Part shown: piece by piece, positions 35,220 through 42,569 of the stretch
Position numbering within the stretch: position 1 is the first letter of the stretch
Layout of the letters: every line of letters begins with the position of its first letter
Source: Clostridiales bacterium
GTDB taxonomy: Bacteria; Bacillota; Clostridia; Saccharofermentanales; Saccharofermentanaceae
Reading direction: 5' to 3'
Assembly: GCA_017615325.1 (NCBI GenBank)
Contig: JAGAAI010000099.1
Coordinates: 1 to 64,000 of the forward strand
Length of the DNA: 64,000 nucleotides
The notes under the pieces: generated by a model
Seen by the model: only the letters and a program-made list of their open reading frames with translations
Database searches by the model: none
What the model was told of the DNA's origin: nothing
Translations under genes and position numbers: made by a program

Positions 35220-35699
35220 TTATGCGGTAATATCGCAAACGGATGCTTCCGTTACCCTGACGAGATCTTCCGCCTTGAGCCTGATCTGCAGACCTCTCAT
35301 GCCTCCGCTCACCGATACCGTGTCCACCAGTTCGATCATCTCGTCTATTATCGTCTTGAATTTCTTCTTCATTCCGATGGGAGAGCAGCCGCCTCTGATG
35401 TAGCCGGTTACGGCGAGAAGATCTTTTACCGCTATCATCTCAACCCTCTTCTCTCCAGCGGCCCTGGCTGCCTTCTTCATGTCGACAGAGGAATCTACCG
35501 ACAGGCAGAAGACGTAGTAATTGCCTGAATCGCCCTTTGCAACCAATGTCTTGAAGACCTCTTCGTAGGGGAGGTTCAAAAACTCTGCGACGTGATGGCC
35601 GTCAAGGTCGTTCTCGTCGTATTCATACTCTACCGCCTCATAATCTATATGGGCTGAATCGAGCATTCTCATGGCGTTAGTCTTCTTGATGCCTGACAT
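35220..35699 (-). CDS. ybaK: Cys-tRNA(Pro)/Cys-tRNA(Cys) deacylase YbaK
   Basis: Trans-editing enzyme that hydrolyses mischarged Cys-tRNA(Pro). 159 residues. LVAKGDSGNYYVFCL carries the invariant catalytic-site lysine, and TGYIRGGCSPIG is the YbaK signature loop; VSVSGGMRGLQIRL is the last strand pair. It lies 28 bases before the antiporter gene. Confidence 0.93.
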   Translation of the reverse strand: MSGIKKTNAMRMLDSAHIDYEAVEYEYDENDLDGHHVAEFLNLPYEEVFKTLVAKGDSGNYYVFCLSVDSSVDMKKAARAAGEKRVEMIAVKDLLAVTGYIRGGCSPIGMKKKFKTIIDEMIELVDTVSVSGGMRGLQIRLKAEDLVRVTEASVCDITA

Positions 35700-35793
35700 T
35701 TAAGTTCTCCTCATAGTATCTACCGACACATTATACTTCATTCATGTTATTATTGTTTTTGTCAAATAAAACAAATAAACAGAGGTATCAGGC

Positions 35794-36588
35794 ATGTTAA
35801 GGAATGAATATCCCGAACACGACATCAACAAAGTCTTCGATTACATGGAGGAAGTCATTGAAGGAGGCGGCGTCCACGACGACACCAAAGAGGAATTCTT
35901 CCTCATAAACAAGCTCTTTGCGAGCCTCCCTCCCGAAGCAGTCGAATACGGCATGATGTTCCTGCACGGTGAGCGCAACCTTCCCAAATCCACCGAAGAC
36001 CTGATGCCCCTCTACATAAGATTCGTAAATCTCCTGGAATACCTGGAGAAGATCGACTATTTAAGACAGATCCCCGCATCAATGACGACAGAGGAGATAA
36101 TGGCAAGGTCCGACATGACTTCAAGCCTCGACGAGCACGAGAAGCCTTTCGGCAAGCCCCTTCTGGGATATAAGTTCAATCTTAACGAGGATGCTCCTGT
36201 CGAGACGGGCGAAGAAGACGGCGAAGAGAAGGAAGGCATTCACCTCATGAACTGCGTTGCCCCCGTCATAAAGTGCACTGATCCCCTCACGACTTCCCTC
36301 TTCTATGAGAAGAATCTTGGCTTTAAGGCAGCCCACTTAGACGATGAGACAATGCCCCACATAAGGCTTACACGAGATAACGCGATCCTGATACTTGCAG
36401 AAGACCCGATCTATGATTATTACATTTACGCATCCGAGCCCATGCTCCTTTATTACGAGATCAAGGATAAGGTCAAGATCTTAAAGCCCCTGGAAGAAGC
36501 CGGCAAAAAGTCAGCGACCAACAGGGAATTCGTTTTCGAGGACAATAACGGACTTAAGTACTGTGTGTCTCAGAATCTTGAGATATAA
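35794..36588 (+). CDS. Protein with C-terminal VOC (glyoxalase-like) domain
   Basis: 264 residues. The C-terminal part from about 158 (LMNCVAPVIKCTDPLTTSLF, NLGFKA, MPHIRLTRDNAILILAED, FVFEDNNGLKYCVSQ) has the paired beta-alpha-beta pattern of vicinal-oxygen-chelate proteins, one domain's worth. The N-terminal 150 residues are acidic and helical with no family I recognise. VOC metal ligands are not obvious, so a binding or resistance role is as likely as catalysis. The 3' end overlaps the convergent membrane-protein gene by 35 bases. Confidence 0.78.
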   Translation: MLRNEYPEHDINKVFDYMEEVIEGGGVHDDTKEEFFLINKLFASLPPEAVEYGMMFLHGERNLPKSTEDLMPLYIRFVNLLEYLEKIDYLRQIPASMTTEEIMARSDMTSSLDEHEKPFGKPLLGYKFNLNEDAPVETGEEDGEEKEGIHLMNCVAPVIKCTDPLTTSLFYEKNLGFKAAHLDDETMPHIRLTRDNAILILAEDPIYDYYIYASEPMLLYYEIKDKVKILKPLEEAGKKSATNREFVFEDNNGLKYCVSQNLEI

Positions 36589-37231
36589 AGTCCGACTCGA
36601 TGATATTACTGACTCTTACGTATCCCCCGTCAAAACCTGCCACAAGATACACCCTTTTCTTACCGGGTTTGCCGACCTTGCGGACATAATAGGGATCGAG
36701 TGTCAGTTCGTCCTCTGCCCAGCGTCTTAACAGCTGCTCCCCATCCTGTTCTATATGCCAGGTAAGAGCCCGGTATCCATCATGTTCATCACGTGTGATC
36801 GAACAGTCGTCATTGAGGGTAATAGTAAAAACTTCTAATGCCGTGGTCGTGCCGCTTGCTGAAGTCTCAGCGGAAGAATGCATCGGTATGGTCTCGGGAG
36901 GAACGAAAGAATAGTCCCGGAAGATATTGAACAAGATGATTCCTAAACAGGTGATGATAAGGATCTCAACCGCAGATATTATGATCCCAGCGACTCCGGG
37001 AACCAGACCCGTCTTCCCTTTTCTCTTTGCAATGATAACGCCCGCGATCGACAGGGCCAGTGCAATAAAGGGCAGGAATAACGACAGCACCAAAAGGTAG
37101 TAGATCGATACTATGTAGCCTTCGCAAAGCACATATATTAACCGGAAACAAAGGAAAACGAGTACCGGAAGGATCGAGATGATCAATCCGGCAATACTCA
37201 GTCCGCTGATGCCGTTATTCTTCCTATCCAT
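36554..37231 (-). CDS. Small multi-pass membrane protein of unknown function
   Basis: 225 residues with three or four hydrophobic segments in the first 110 (LSIAGLIISILPVLVFLCF, LFLPFIALALSIAGVII, GVAGIIISAVEILIITCLG), resembling DUF4190-type proteins, and then a polar, probably extracytoplasmic domain with ITLNDDCSITRDEHDGYRAL. Function unknown. It shares one base with the DUF951 stop region upstream and overlaps the convergent VOC gene by 35 bases at its 3' end. Confidence 0.75.
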   Translation of the reverse strand: MDRKNNGISGLSIAGLIISILPVLVFLCFRLIYVLCEGYIVSIYYLLVLSLFLPFIALALSIAGVIIAKRKGKTGLVPGVAGIIISAVEILIITCLGIILFNIFRDYSFVPPETIPMHSSAETSASGTTTALEVFTITLNDDCSITRDEHDGYRALTWHIEQDGEQLLRRWAEDELTLDPYYVRKVGKPGKKRVYLVAGFDGGYVRVSNIIESDFISQDSETHST

Positions 37232-37443
37232 CAGACCTCTTCCGAACTGCGCTTAACCTCGACCGTCGCCTTCTCCAGTACGGCTCTCTTCATATCGACC
37301 GTATGTCCGCACTTGACGCACTTGAGCCTGCACTCAGCACCTGCAAGCATCAGTTCCCATTCGAAGCTGCCGCAGGGATGTCCCTTCTTCATCTTGACGA
37401 TGTCGCCTTCTTTGTAATCGTAAAGGAAAAACTTGCCGGGCAT
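37231..37443 (-). CDS. DUF951 small zinc-finger-like protein
   Basis: 70 residues. Family hallmarks are YKEGDIVKMKKGHPCG, WELMLAGAECRLKCVKCGH and the following MKRA. Four cysteines/histidines (HPCG, ECRLKCVKCGH) could bind zinc. Found beside core genes across Firmicutes; function unknown. The ATG at 37443 has GGGAGGG seven bases upstream, inside the end of prmC; longer starts in this frame lie within prmC and lack a ribosome site. Confidence 0.9.
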   Translation of the reverse strand: MPGKFFLYDYKEGDIVKMKKGHPCGSFEWELMLAGAECRLKCVKCGHTVDMKRAVLEKATVEVKRSSEEV

Positions 37444-37444
37444 A

Positions 37445-38323
37445 TCAGACCCTCCCGTATGTAACCCTGTCGTTGCCCGAAAGGTCCTTGATCGTCCTGA
37501 CTTCCTTAAGACCGGAATCTTCAAAGATCTTTCTTATGGCATTCCCCTGCAGATAGCCGTGTTCTGCTATAAGCATGCCGCCGTCTCTTAAAGCCTTCTT
37601 TGCAAATTTAGCAAGAGGCTTGTAGAACTTTAATCCGTCACTGCCCGCTTCGAGTGCCATCTCAGGCTCATAGAGTTTTATCTTGTCTTCGAGTTCACCG
37701 TATTCTCTTGTCGTAACATAAGGCGGATTTGCAGTAATGAGATCGAGTCCCGTCCATGGGACCTCATCTGCAGTAATATCCATCTTTGTGACATCAATAT
37801 CAGCCTTGCATATCTCAGAATTCTTATTCGCGAAAACAAGCGCCTCATCGGAAAGGTCTCCCAGATGGACTGTCGTTTTTATCCCGTGTGAGACGAGCTC
37901 ATTTGCGATCGAGATGCCTATGCAGCCCGTGCCGCAGCAGACGTCTGCAAACTCTATCCTGTCAGCCTTAACGGAGGTTATATCCTTATATGTTTCCTGG
38001 GGCATATCAAGTGCGCCGCAGAATGCGAGTGCCACTTCGACTACTGTCTCAGAGTCTGACCTCGGGATAAGGACGCCGACCGAGACATCGTATTTTTCGC
38101 GCCAGAAATAGGCCTTGCCGGTCACATACTGGACCGGCGCACCCGATGCAACCGTATCGGCAGCGAGCAGGCACTGCCTCACCAGATTGGCATCAAGTTC
38201 GCTGCCCTCTTTGGCATCCGGGAAGAATTCTTCTGCTATCAAAGATGAATCGAAGCGGGCATCTTCGACACCCGCTTCGCCTAATACCTGGTTTATCTTG
38301 TTTAATAGCTCACCATACGTCAT
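37445..38323 (-). CDS. prmC: Peptide chain release factor N5-glutamine methyltransferase
   Basis: Methylates the GGQ glutamine of release factors. 292 residues. N-terminal helical domain, SAM motif FADVCCGTGCIGIS, HLGDLSDEAL and catalytic ITANPPYV (NPPY), then the closing segment EMALEAGSDGLKFY typical of PrmC. prfA usually sits next to it but is absent here. The start overlaps yqhQ by 14 bases. Confidence 0.94.
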   Translation of the reverse strand: MTYGELLNKINQVLGEAGVEDARFDSSLIAEEFFPDAKEGSELDANLVRQCLLAADTVASGAPVQYVTGKAYFWREKYDVSVGVLIPRSDSETVVEVALAFCGALDMPQETYKDITSVKADRIEFADVCCGTGCIGISIANELVSHGIKTTVHLGDLSDEALVFANKNSEICKADIDVTKMDITADEVPWTGLDLITANPPYVTTREYGELEDKIKLYEPEMALEAGSDGLKFYKPLAKFAKKALRDGGMLIAEHGYLQGNAIRKIFEDSGLKEVRTIKDLSGNDRVTYGRV

Positions 38324-39413
38324 CTTCTGCGTTCTCCGGGATTACTGCCTGGAGCGAAGCTATCGCAACTTCAACGATCTTGGCGTCAGGATCAGCAGTC
38401 GTAAAATTCTGGAACCAGAGGCCCGGCTTGGATAAGAACCTGCAGAAAGGATTCTTGTCGTGCCTGCCGAGGAATCTCAAGATCTCGAAAGAGATACTGC
38501 AGATGATTGGGATCGCTATGACCCTCACAAGGATATTGACCGCCATGTTGCCTTCACCTACAAAGATACCGATGATGCTGTATATCAGGATCGATATGAG
38601 CAGGACTATGAACATGAAAGCCGTTCCGCATCTGGGGTGGAGCCTCGGATACTTAAGAACGTTCTCAACTGTCAGAGCTTCACCTGCTTCGTAACATGCT
38701 ATGGTCTTGTGCTCGGCCCCGTGGTATTGCCATACCCTCTTGATATCTTTTAACTTGGATGCAAAGTAGATATAGAGGATGAATATCATCATACGGAGAA
38801 GGCCTTCCGCGAGGTTCAGGACAACTGTCATCCAGCTTGTGGCATAAACATTCTCATCAACGAATCTTGCTATGATATCGACGATCAGTCTCGGCAGGAG
38901 AATGAACAGACCGATGCTTATGAGCATACCGAAGATAGCAGAGATCGTAACTACAGCATTGCTGTGCCTGTCAAGGAACTTATCAAGAGCGGACTGAGGC
39001 TGATCCTGAGGATCTTCACTCTCATTTCCCTCTTCGGAAAGCTCGGCAGATCTCATCATGGCGCCGGTTCCGGTTACGAGCATCTTATAGAATCTGATAC
39101 AGCCTCGGACGAAAGGAACAGTCTCAAAGTAACTGACTCTTTCTCCCTGCTTGATCTCTTCAACATGGATCGTGCCGTCACCCTTACGGACTGCCATGCA
39201 TGTCCTTTTGGGGCCTACCATCATGACACCTTCGATCAGGGCTTGTCCGCCAATGGTCGTCTTCTTCTGGCAGGGCTTGCATTCAGCCTTGGAAGAAGCT
39301 TCTTCAGTCTTCTCTTCTTTCTCGACTACTTCGCCTTCAACTTCCTTCAAATCCTTCTCCTCAATGGGGAGCTCGGCGATCTCGTCTATATTCTTCTCGA
39401 TATTGTCAGACAT
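38310..39413 (-). CDS. yqhQ: YqhQ-family (DUF1385) membrane protein
   Basis: 367 residues. An acidic N-terminal tail (1-48) is followed by the family motif IGGQALIEGVMMVGPKRTCMAVRK, an insertion rich in Glu/Asp/Gln, four or five membrane segments and YHGAEHKTIACYEAGE with RLHPRCGTAF, both invariant in the family. Function unknown; the His/Cys pattern suggests metal binding. It commonly precedes prmC-prfA in Clostridia. A TATAAT at 39443-39448 (minus) is the likely -10. Confidence 0.92.
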   Translation of the reverse strand: MSDNIEKNIDEIAELPIEEKDLKEVEGEVVEKEEKTEEASSKAECKPCQKKTTIGGQALIEGVMMVGPKRTCMAVRKGDGTIHVEEIKQGERVSYFETVPFVRGCIRFYKMLVTGTGAMMRSAELSEEGNESEDPQDQPQSALDKFLDRHSNAVVTISAIFGMLISIGLFILLPRLIVDIIARFVDENVYATSWMTVVLNLAEGLLRMMIFILYIYFASKLKDIKRVWQYHGAEHKTIACYEAGEALTVENVLKYPRLHPRCGTAFMFIVLLISILIYSIIGIFVGEGNMAVNILVRVIAIPIICSISFEILRFLGRHDKNPFCRFLSKPGLWFQNFTTADPDAKIVEVAIASLQAVIPENAEDDVW

Positions 39414-39499
39414 ACTGTCTCCTTATTTTATATATTTGTCTGATTATATCAGAATAAAAGAGGCCATAACATAATATTTGTGTGTCAATAATGGGGCTT

Positions 39500-39529
39500 T
39501 TGAATCTTGAACATATGTTCTTTTATGAT
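39500..39529 (+). promoter_or_regulatory. Promoter of the toxin-like peptide gene
   Basis: TTGAAT, an 18-base spacer and TATGAT. It predicts a 5' UTR of about 88 bases before the peptide ATG. Confidence 0.55.
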
Positions 39530-39559
39530 AAACTATTAATGCACAGCCTGCTTAATGGG

Positions 39560-39582
39560 CGGTTGCCTTCCGAGTACTTAAT
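39560..39582 (+). repeat. Left arm of inverted repeat flanking the toxin-like gene
   Basis: CGGTTGC-TTCCGAGTA-TTAA core, pairing with 39798-39819 with one bulge and one or two mismatches. It lies in the 5' UTR and overlaps a local hairpin (39573-39602, AGTACTT/AAGTACT) just before the ribosome site, so the two structures exclude one another. Confidence 0.8.
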
Positions 39583-39623
39583 ACATCCTTCGGGAAAGTA
39601 CTGAAGAAAGGAGGGCTGCGGAG

Positions 39624-39752
39624 ATGACAGAAATTGAAATTATCTCTATCGTGATAGGAATTATCACCCTGGTCATAGCTTCAATCACTCTGTTGTTGAA
39701 GCTATTGACGTTTCTTATCGGGATCTTTGATTCCAGATATCGACGGAAATAA
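39624..39752 (+). CDS. Small hydrophobic peptide, candidate type I (holin-like) toxin
   Basis: 42 residues: an acidic start MTEIEI, one 28-residue hydrophobic helix rich in Ile and Leu (ISIVIGIITLVIASITLLLK, then LLTFLIGIF) and a charged tail DSRYRRK. This is the layout of small membrane toxins of the holin-like/TxpA-BsrG kind. AAAGGAGGG eight bases before the ATG is a strong ribosome site. Supporting context: a structured 5' UTR, a convergent strong promoter on the other strand, a shared hairpin just past the stop, and a flanking inverted repeat. The gene is too short for usual calling. It could instead be a small regulatory membrane peptide. Confidence 0.7.
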   Translation: MTEIEIISIVIGIITLVIASITLLLKLLTFLIGIFDSRYRRK

Positions 39753-39755
39753 AAG

Positions 39756-39788
39756 ACCTCACCCAAGATGGCACTCCTGTGGTGAGGT
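39756..39788. terminator. Hairpin shared by the peptide mRNA and the antisense RNA
   Basis: ACCTCACC/GGTGAGGT, eight perfect pairs with a 17-base loop, starting four bases after the peptide stop. T-rich sequence follows only on the minus strand (CTTTTATTT); on the plus strand AAACATCG follows, so plus-strand transcripts may read through. Confidence 0.75.
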
Positions 39789-39797
39789 AAACATCGT

Positions 39798-39819
39798 TTA
39801 ACTTACTCGGAAGCAACCG
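39798..39819 (-). repeat. Right arm of inverted repeat flanking the toxin-like gene
   Basis: Reverse complement of 39560-39582 with minor differences. If the peptide mRNA extends this far, its 3' end could fold back on its 5' UTR. Read from the other strand it is part of the antisense RNA. Confidence 0.8.
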
Positions 39820-39847
39820 TCTTTGCAGACTGTGCTTTCTTACGGAT

Positions 39848-39876
39848 ATTGTAGCATTTGACCCTCATACCGTCAA
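39848..39876 (-). promoter_or_regulatory. Strong antisense promoter facing the toxin-like gene
   Basis: TTGACG, exactly 17 bases, TACAAT on the minus strand: five of six matches in both boxes, the best promoter in this intergenic region although no protein gene lies behind it. Confidence 0.75.
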
Positions 39877-39989
39877 CGACAACAAACCTGCATATCAGTC
39901 AGAGTCTGAGGGATACTCATAATAAGTCACGGACAGGCTTCTTTAGAGCAATATATTCGCTCCTGATCATTTTGTATTACACCGCAGAG

Positions 39990-40127
39990 TGTACTTGAAA
40001 AACCCGTTTTCGCGAATTTCAAGTACAAAATGCATGTGATCTGTACTTGAAATTCCTTAAATCACAAATTCCAAGTACAAGTATGTTTGTACATCGTTTT
40101 TTGAAAAATGCCAATCCGATGTACAAA
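39990..40127. repeat. Three consecutive hairpins sharing a TGTAC core
   Basis: Hairpin 1 (39990-40027) TGTACTTGAAA/TTTCAAGTACA, hairpin 2 (40042-40079) TGTACTTG-ATT/AAT-CAAGTACA, hairpin 3 (40086-40127) TTTGTACATCG/CGATGTACAAA. Hairpins 1 and 2 have the same outer arms. They fill most of the gap between the antisense promoter and the LRR-SLH terminator; 39877-39985 shows no feature. They may be a small intergenic repeat or structured RNA. Confidence 0.75.
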
Positions 40128-40134
40128 TGAAAAT

Positions 40135-40175
40135 TTAAAAAGGGCTGTTTGAGTGATCACTTGCAAGACAGCCCT
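40135..40175 (-). terminator. Terminator of the tandem LRR-SLH genes (AGGGCTG family)
   Basis: Minus strand AGGGCTGTCTTGCAAGTGA against CACTCAAACAGCCCT, followed by TTTTTAAATTTT. The stem arms resemble those of the terminator at 28948-28997. Confidence 0.85.
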
Positions 40176-40192
40176 CTGACATTCAATTTGGT

Positions 40193-42568
40193 TTATCCTT
40201 TCCCATTCACAAACTTATCGTATTTATAGAGGAAGGTAACCATCTGGCGTCTCAAACAGTCGCCGTTAGGCTTGAACGTGCCGTCCTTGTATCCTGCAAG
40301 GATTCCCTTCTCAGATGCCCAGAGCGTTGCCTTGTAGAAATAATCCTTCTCCTTGACATCGGTGAACTTATTTGTTTTGGTCTTGGGATCAGGCTGTCCT
40401 GCCAGTCTCCAAAGGAAGGTTACCGCATGCTTTCTTGCACAGACTATCTGAGGTCCGAAGGTTCCGTCCTTGTAGCCTTCTACGATGTGATTCTCATTGC
40501 CCCAGATGCAGGCTTTGTAGAAGTAATCCGTCTTCTTGACATCCTTGAACTTACAGGTCTTTGTTTTCGGGTCAGGTTCTCCCATGAGTCTCCAGATGAA
40601 CGTTACCATCTGGGCTCTTGTACAATTATTAGCAGGCTTGAACTTGGTCTGCTTGTCGTAGCCCTTAACGACGCCCTTATCCGTCAGATAGTATGTGGGT
40701 TCATAGTAGAAGTCCTCAGGATTCGTCATATCCTTATAAAGGACTCTGATTTTACAGGAAGCGCTTGAGGTGCCTATAGAAGCCGTAACTGTAACAAACC
40801 CTGCCATCTTGCCGGTTATTTTGCCATTGGAGTCAACAGTAGCGATCTTCGTATTGGACGATTTCCAGGCAGGCTGGCTCTTTGAACCTGATATGGAGGA
40901 TTTAACCGTTACGGACTTCCCACAGACAACATTCGCAGAATCCTTGTCGAGCTTGATCACAACCGGTTCTTTCGCATCGATCTTAGTTGTCTTATCCACT
41001 TCCAGGAGATATCCGTATTTGCTGTAATCAGCATCACCGAAAGGCGGCGTAAAATAATAACTCATAACGTTATATGTACCGTAATCATCCGACCTCTTTT
41101 CATTAGTCAAAACTCCGTCCCAGTAAGCCTTAAGAAGGCTCGCATTATAATTGATGTCCAGTGACGATATCTTATTGCCATAGCAATAAAGGCCGCCCAG
41201 TTTCTTACAATCTTTGATATTTAGGGAGGTAAGCTGATTGTCGATACAATCGATCCGCTCTAGAGCAGAACACCCCGACACCTTAAGGGATGCGATCTTA
41301 TTATTTCTGCAGGTGATCGTCATAAGAGATGACAGACCGGAAGCATCAATAGCTTTGATCTTGCACTCTGTGCACATAAGTTCCACGAGCGATGTGCATC
41401 CGCTGATCTTAAGATCCGTAAGGGTGTCATTCCCGCTGCATTCCAGTTTCTTTAAAGACTTGCACGAGGAAACATCAAGATTATTGAGTTTGTTAGCGTA
41501 GCAGCTGATATGTTCCAATGCACTATCCTGACTAAAGACTATCTTGGTGATCTTACAACTGTAGCAATCCAAACTCTTCAGGCTCTTATTGTTAGTTAAG
41601 TCAAGACTCGTTATCTCGTTGTTGGAACACTCGAGTTCCTTTAGATTCTTGTTGTTTGACAGATCCAGTTTAGAGATCCCGGAGTCCCTGCAGTTTAAGA
41701 TCTCAAGCCCTGTGTTCTTGGAAAGATCAAGAGATTCAAAAGAGTTGTTGTTGCAATACAGTTTTTTGAGCTTGGTGTTTTTGCTTATGTCTATCTGCTT
41801 TAATGCGTATTCTTCCGATCTGTTGTAATTACTTGAGCAATCCAGTTCCTCAAGCAGCGTGCAGCTTGCGATATTGAGTTTACAGATACCGGCATCGTAA
41901 CAATCAAGTTTTTTGAGCGCTTTGTTCTTGGAAAGATCCAATTCGATCTCGTAGTTCCGGTTTCTTTCAGAGATATCAAGTTCTTCAAGTTTGACATTTG
42001 CCTTAAGATCGATCTCGTTAATTGAACAGCCGCTGCAATTGAGATATTTCAATGCTGTATTTTTACTGAGATCGAGTTCACAGAGCGTATCACAATGGGA
42101 ACAGTTGAGTTTGGTAAGTTTGGTATTCTTTTTGAGGTCGAGCTTCAGTTCGGCTGTTCGGAAGATATAAGAACAGTCCAAAGTCTCAAGGTCCGTTAGC
42201 ATGCTGAAGTCGTATTCGTTCTCGTGACAGGAACTGCATATGAGTTTTTTGATGGCCTTGTTCGAACTCCAGTTGACATTATAGACACCGCTGCAGTCAA
42301 GACTGATAAGATAAGGAAAGAATTCTATGCCTTTAAGATCGTTGATCTCCGCACCGGTGCAATCGATCGAAGTTACCTTCTTGATCTCTGCTTCCGACAG
42401 AACATCATTCTTATCAAGATCAAAGTTCTTGATCACATATTTTCGAAAATTGCGGTCCGGAAAATTAGTGGCATTGATCGTTACGGAACCTGCCGCAGAT
42501 GCAGATGTTCCGGCGAACATGACCGCCAAAGAAGCGCATAAAAGCACCGGGATCATTCTCTTATTCAT
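40193..42568 (-). CDS. Exported leucine-rich-repeat SLH surface protein (tandem copy 2)
   Basis: 791 residues. Signal peptide to 26 (SASAAG). INATNFPDRNFRKYV then a complete EF-hand loop at 50-61 (Asp50, Asp52, Asn54, Val56, Ser58, Glu61). LRR array at about 70-490 with many Cys in the LxCxxN position. BIG2 at about 540-620, three SLH repeats ending DKFVNGKG. It starts one base after the stop of the preceding LRR-SLH gene; its ribosome site GGGAGGGG is the codons for that protein's last residues, so the two are translationally coupled. The gene order and similarity mark a tandem duplication. Ligand unknown. Confidence 0.88.
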   Translation of the reverse strand: MNKRMIPVLLCASLAVMFAGTSASAAGSVTINATNFPDRNFRKYVIKNFDLDKNDVLSEAEIKKVTSIDCTGAEINDLKGIEFFPYLISLDCSGVYNVNWSSNKAIKKLICSSCHENEYDFSMLTDLETLDCSYIFRTAELKLDLKKNTKLTKLNCSHCDTLCELDLSKNTALKYLNCSGCSINEIDLKANVKLEELDISERNRNYEIELDLSKNKALKKLDCYDAGICKLNIASCTLLEELDCSSNYNRSEEYALKQIDISKNTKLKKLYCNNNSFESLDLSKNTGLEILNCRDSGISKLDLSNNKNLKELECSNNEITSLDLTNNKSLKSLDCYSCKITKIVFSQDSALEHISCYANKLNNLDVSSCKSLKKLECSGNDTLTDLKISGCTSLVELMCTECKIKAIDASGLSSLMTITCRNNKIASLKVSGCSALERIDCIDNQLTSLNIKDCKKLGGLYCYGNKISSLDINYNASLLKAYWDGVLTNEKRSDDYGTYNVMSYYFTPPFGDADYSKYGYLLEVDKTTKIDAKEPVVIKLDKDSANVVCGKSVTVKSSISGSKSQPAWKSSNTKIATVDSNGKITGKMAGFVTVTASIGTSSASCKIRVLYKDMTNPEDFYYEPTYYLTDKGVVKGYDKQTKFKPANNCTRAQMVTFIWRLMGEPDPKTKTCKFKDVKKTDYFYKACIWGNENHIVEGYKDGTFGPQIVCARKHAVTFLWRLAGQPDPKTKTNKFTDVKEKDYFYKATLWASEKGILAGYKDGTFKPNGDCLRRQMVTFLYKYDKFVNGKG

Positions 42569-42569
42569 G

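Larger units (their letters stand above)
39750..39843 (-). ncRNA. Candidate antisense antitoxin RNA
   Basis: A near-consensus minus-strand promoter predicts a transcript from about 39843 that runs into the 3' end of the peptide gene and stops at the hairpin 39756-39788, which on this strand is followed by CTTTTATTT. The length would be about 95 bases. No ribosome site or open frame is visible in it. This is the architecture of convergent type I antitoxins. Confidence 0.6.

Noticed and set aside
39578..39766. Minus-strand open frame of 62 codons across the toxin-like gene
   Set aside because: The plus-strand frame has a strong ribosome site, a classic toxin-like helix and a promoter; this one has neither.
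39990..40127. Possible CRISPR array
   Set aside because: Units are inverted repeats with differing sequences and spacing, not direct repeats with uniform spacers; no cas genes.
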